This document shows positions 63,077 through 64,000 of a DNA stretch of 64,000 nucleotides, piece after piece (the stretch's first letter is position 1; each line of letters begins with the position of its first letter). The DNA comes from Sphingopyxis sp. UBA6723 (lineage in GTDB: Bacteria; Pseudomonadota; Alphaproteobacteria; Sphingomonadales; Sphingomonadaceae): positions 55,288 through 119,287 of the forward strand of contig NZ_DKIH01000011.1 of the NCBI RefSeq assembly GCF_002454115.1. Reading direction: 5' to 3'. A program made the position numbers and the translations under genes. Below the pieces are notes generated by a model, which saw only the letters and a program-made list of their open reading frames with translations, made no database searches and had not been told where the DNA came from.

Positions 63077-63898
63077 ATGGCCGCAACACGGGCAGTGAGG
63101 GGGAAGGAAGGACGCGGCTTTGCCATCGCGGTGGCGGCGCATGTCCTGATTATCGGCCTCCTCTCCGTTCAGTGGACTGCGGGCGAACGCCGTTTCGACA
63201 ATCCCCCGATGGAGGTCGACCTGATCGCCGAAACCGCGGTGCAATCGACCGCCCCGGTAATCAGCAAAAACCCGCCGGCCGCACGGCTCGGCGAAGAGGA
63301 TATGACCGACATCGCGGCGCCCGAACCGACGCCCGCGCCGCCGCTGCCCGAACCGATCGTCCGCCCGACGCCTGCGCCGACCCCGAAGCAGGTTGCACGG
63401 CCGAAGGCGCAGCCGAAACAGACCCCGCCCGCGGCGGCCAAGGCGCAGCCCAAGGCCGCGCCCAAAGCGCCCCCGGCCAAAAACCGCCCCGCCCGTCCCA
63501 CCGGGCGCCTCGACGGCATCGCCGAGGGGCTGTCGAAGTCGCAGCCGAAGGCACCCGCCAGTAAGGGTGCGCCCGCTGCGGCGACGGCCGCAGAAGTCCG
63601 GCGTTCGATCGATGTCAGCATCAAATCGGCGGTCGCGCCGCGCTGGAACCGCTGCCAGGTCAGCGGCTTCGATGCCGATCAGCTGAAGACGGTGGTCAAG
63701 TTCCGACTGACCGAGGCCGGGGCGCTGGCGGGTTTCACCAGCATCACGACGACCGGCGAGAACGACAGCAACAAGAATCTGGTCCAGCGCCATCAGGAAT
63801 GCGCCAAACGCGCCGTCGAACTCGCCGCACCCTTCGATCTGCCCGAAGAAAACTACAGCTTCTGGCAGAATTACACGCTCGATTTCATCAAGAGGTAA
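63077..63898 (+). CDS. tolA: Tol-Pal system protein TolA
   Basis: Links the inner-membrane TolQR motor to TolB and Pal. One membrane helix (about 14-32), a proline/alanine/lysine-rich periplasmic linker (about 70-165, shorter than in E. coli), and a C-terminal TonB-like domain (about 170-273) with paired cysteines. 273 residues. Confidence 0.9.
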   Translation: MAATRAVRGKEGRGFAIAVAAHVLIIGLLSVQWTAGERRFDNPPMEVDLIAETAVQSTAPVISKNPPAARLGEEDMTDIAAPEPTPAPPLPEPIVRPTPAPTPKQVARPKAQPKQTPPAAAKAQPKAAPKAPPAKNRPARPTGRLDGIAEGLSKSQPKAPASKGAPAAATAAEVRRSIDVSIKSAVAPRWNRCQVSGFDADQLKTVVKFRLTEAGALAGFTSITTTGENDSNKNLVQRHQECAKRAVELAAPFDLPEENYSFWQNYTLDFIKR

Positions 63899-63903
63899 GC
63901 ACC

Positions 63904-64000
63904 ATGTCCCTCCGCCCGATTGGCCTCTCGCTCGCCCTGCTTCTGACCACCGCCCCGGTGTTCGCGCAGACCGCCCCCGTTCCGCCCACCGTCGTCCCGA
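63904..64000 (+). CDS. tolB: Tol-Pal system protein TolB (5' part only)
   Basis: Starts ATG 63904, five bases after the tolA stop, with a signal peptide MSLRPIGLSLALLLTTAPVF and cleavage near AQTA. Only the first 32 codons lie in the window. Identity rests on position in the tol cluster and the leader. Confidence 0.75.
   Translation, partial: MSLRPIGLSLALLLTTAPVFAQTAPVPPTVVP

Noticed and set aside
1..64000. tRNA, rRNA, tmRNA or RNase P genes
   Set aside because: No T-loop (GGTTCGAATC-type) or other diagnostic core was seen in the intergenic gaps.

Overview
The window is high-GC, gene-dense bacterial chromosome. Gene content and order point to an alphaproteobacterium of the Sphingomonadaceae (Sphingopyxis- or Sphingomonas-like). 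Supporting signs are a GapR-type DUF2312 protein, a DUF1476 F1-ATPase zeta-type inhibitor, a DUF1244 protein, a BolA plus CGFS glutaredoxin pair, an Mla-like system with a PqiC-like lipoprotein, and a yebC-ruvC-ruvA-ruvB-ybgC-tolQ-tolR-tolA-tolB run. I see no rRNA, tRNA, CRISPR array, transposase or phage gene. The species assignment is inference.

Layout. 1-12 kb: aldehyde dehydrogenase, HAD phosphatase, a four-gene lipid ABC transporter (STAS-MlaE, MlaF, MlaD, lipoprotein), a lower-GC orphan gene, pepN, an SDR-like protein and a DUF445 protein. 11.8-17.4 kb: an RND efflux permease with its adaptor, then two tandem YeaQ/GlsB stress membrane proteins. 17.4-20.1 kb: a 930-base gene-poor stretch with a perfect CRP-type palindrome and hairpins, then a TIR-domain gene one base downstream of nadA. 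20-26.5 kb: small exported proteins, an MBL hydrolase, a BlaI/M56 sensor pair with a visible operator, glutaredoxin, BolA and DUF1476.

26.7-41.7 kb: an accessory block of one strand: a secreted CHAT (caspase-fold) TPR protein, a CHASE2 adenylate cyclase, a FecR-like exported protein, a TpsB pore and a 2356-residue TpsA exoprotein. 41.7-44.3 kb: cysS (with a compositionally odd 3' part) and a D-2-hydroxyacid dehydrogenase. 44.4-50.6 kb: four minus-strand genes that look like an undescribed electron-transfer system: a FAD/NAD flavoprotein fused to two cyclic-nucleotide-binding domains and four 4Fe-4S clusters, a bis-heme-b type membrane protein, an FHA-TM-decaheme cytochrome c, and a CpdA-like cAMP phosphodiesterase. 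50.8-64 kb: two exported proteins sharing a short motif, the arginyl/leucyl-transferase, pyruvate kinase, an amidohydrolase, GapR, a YbjQ-like protein, yebC, ruvCAB and ybgC-tolQRA-tolB (tolB runs off the end).

Two themes recur. First, cyclic nucleotides: a cyclase, a phosphodiesterase, a double cNMP-binding oxidoreductase and a CRP-type site all lie in one window. Second, intergenic spacers carry at least twelve imperfect inverted-repeat (REP/BIME-like) elements of several sequence families, including inside the ruv-tol cluster.
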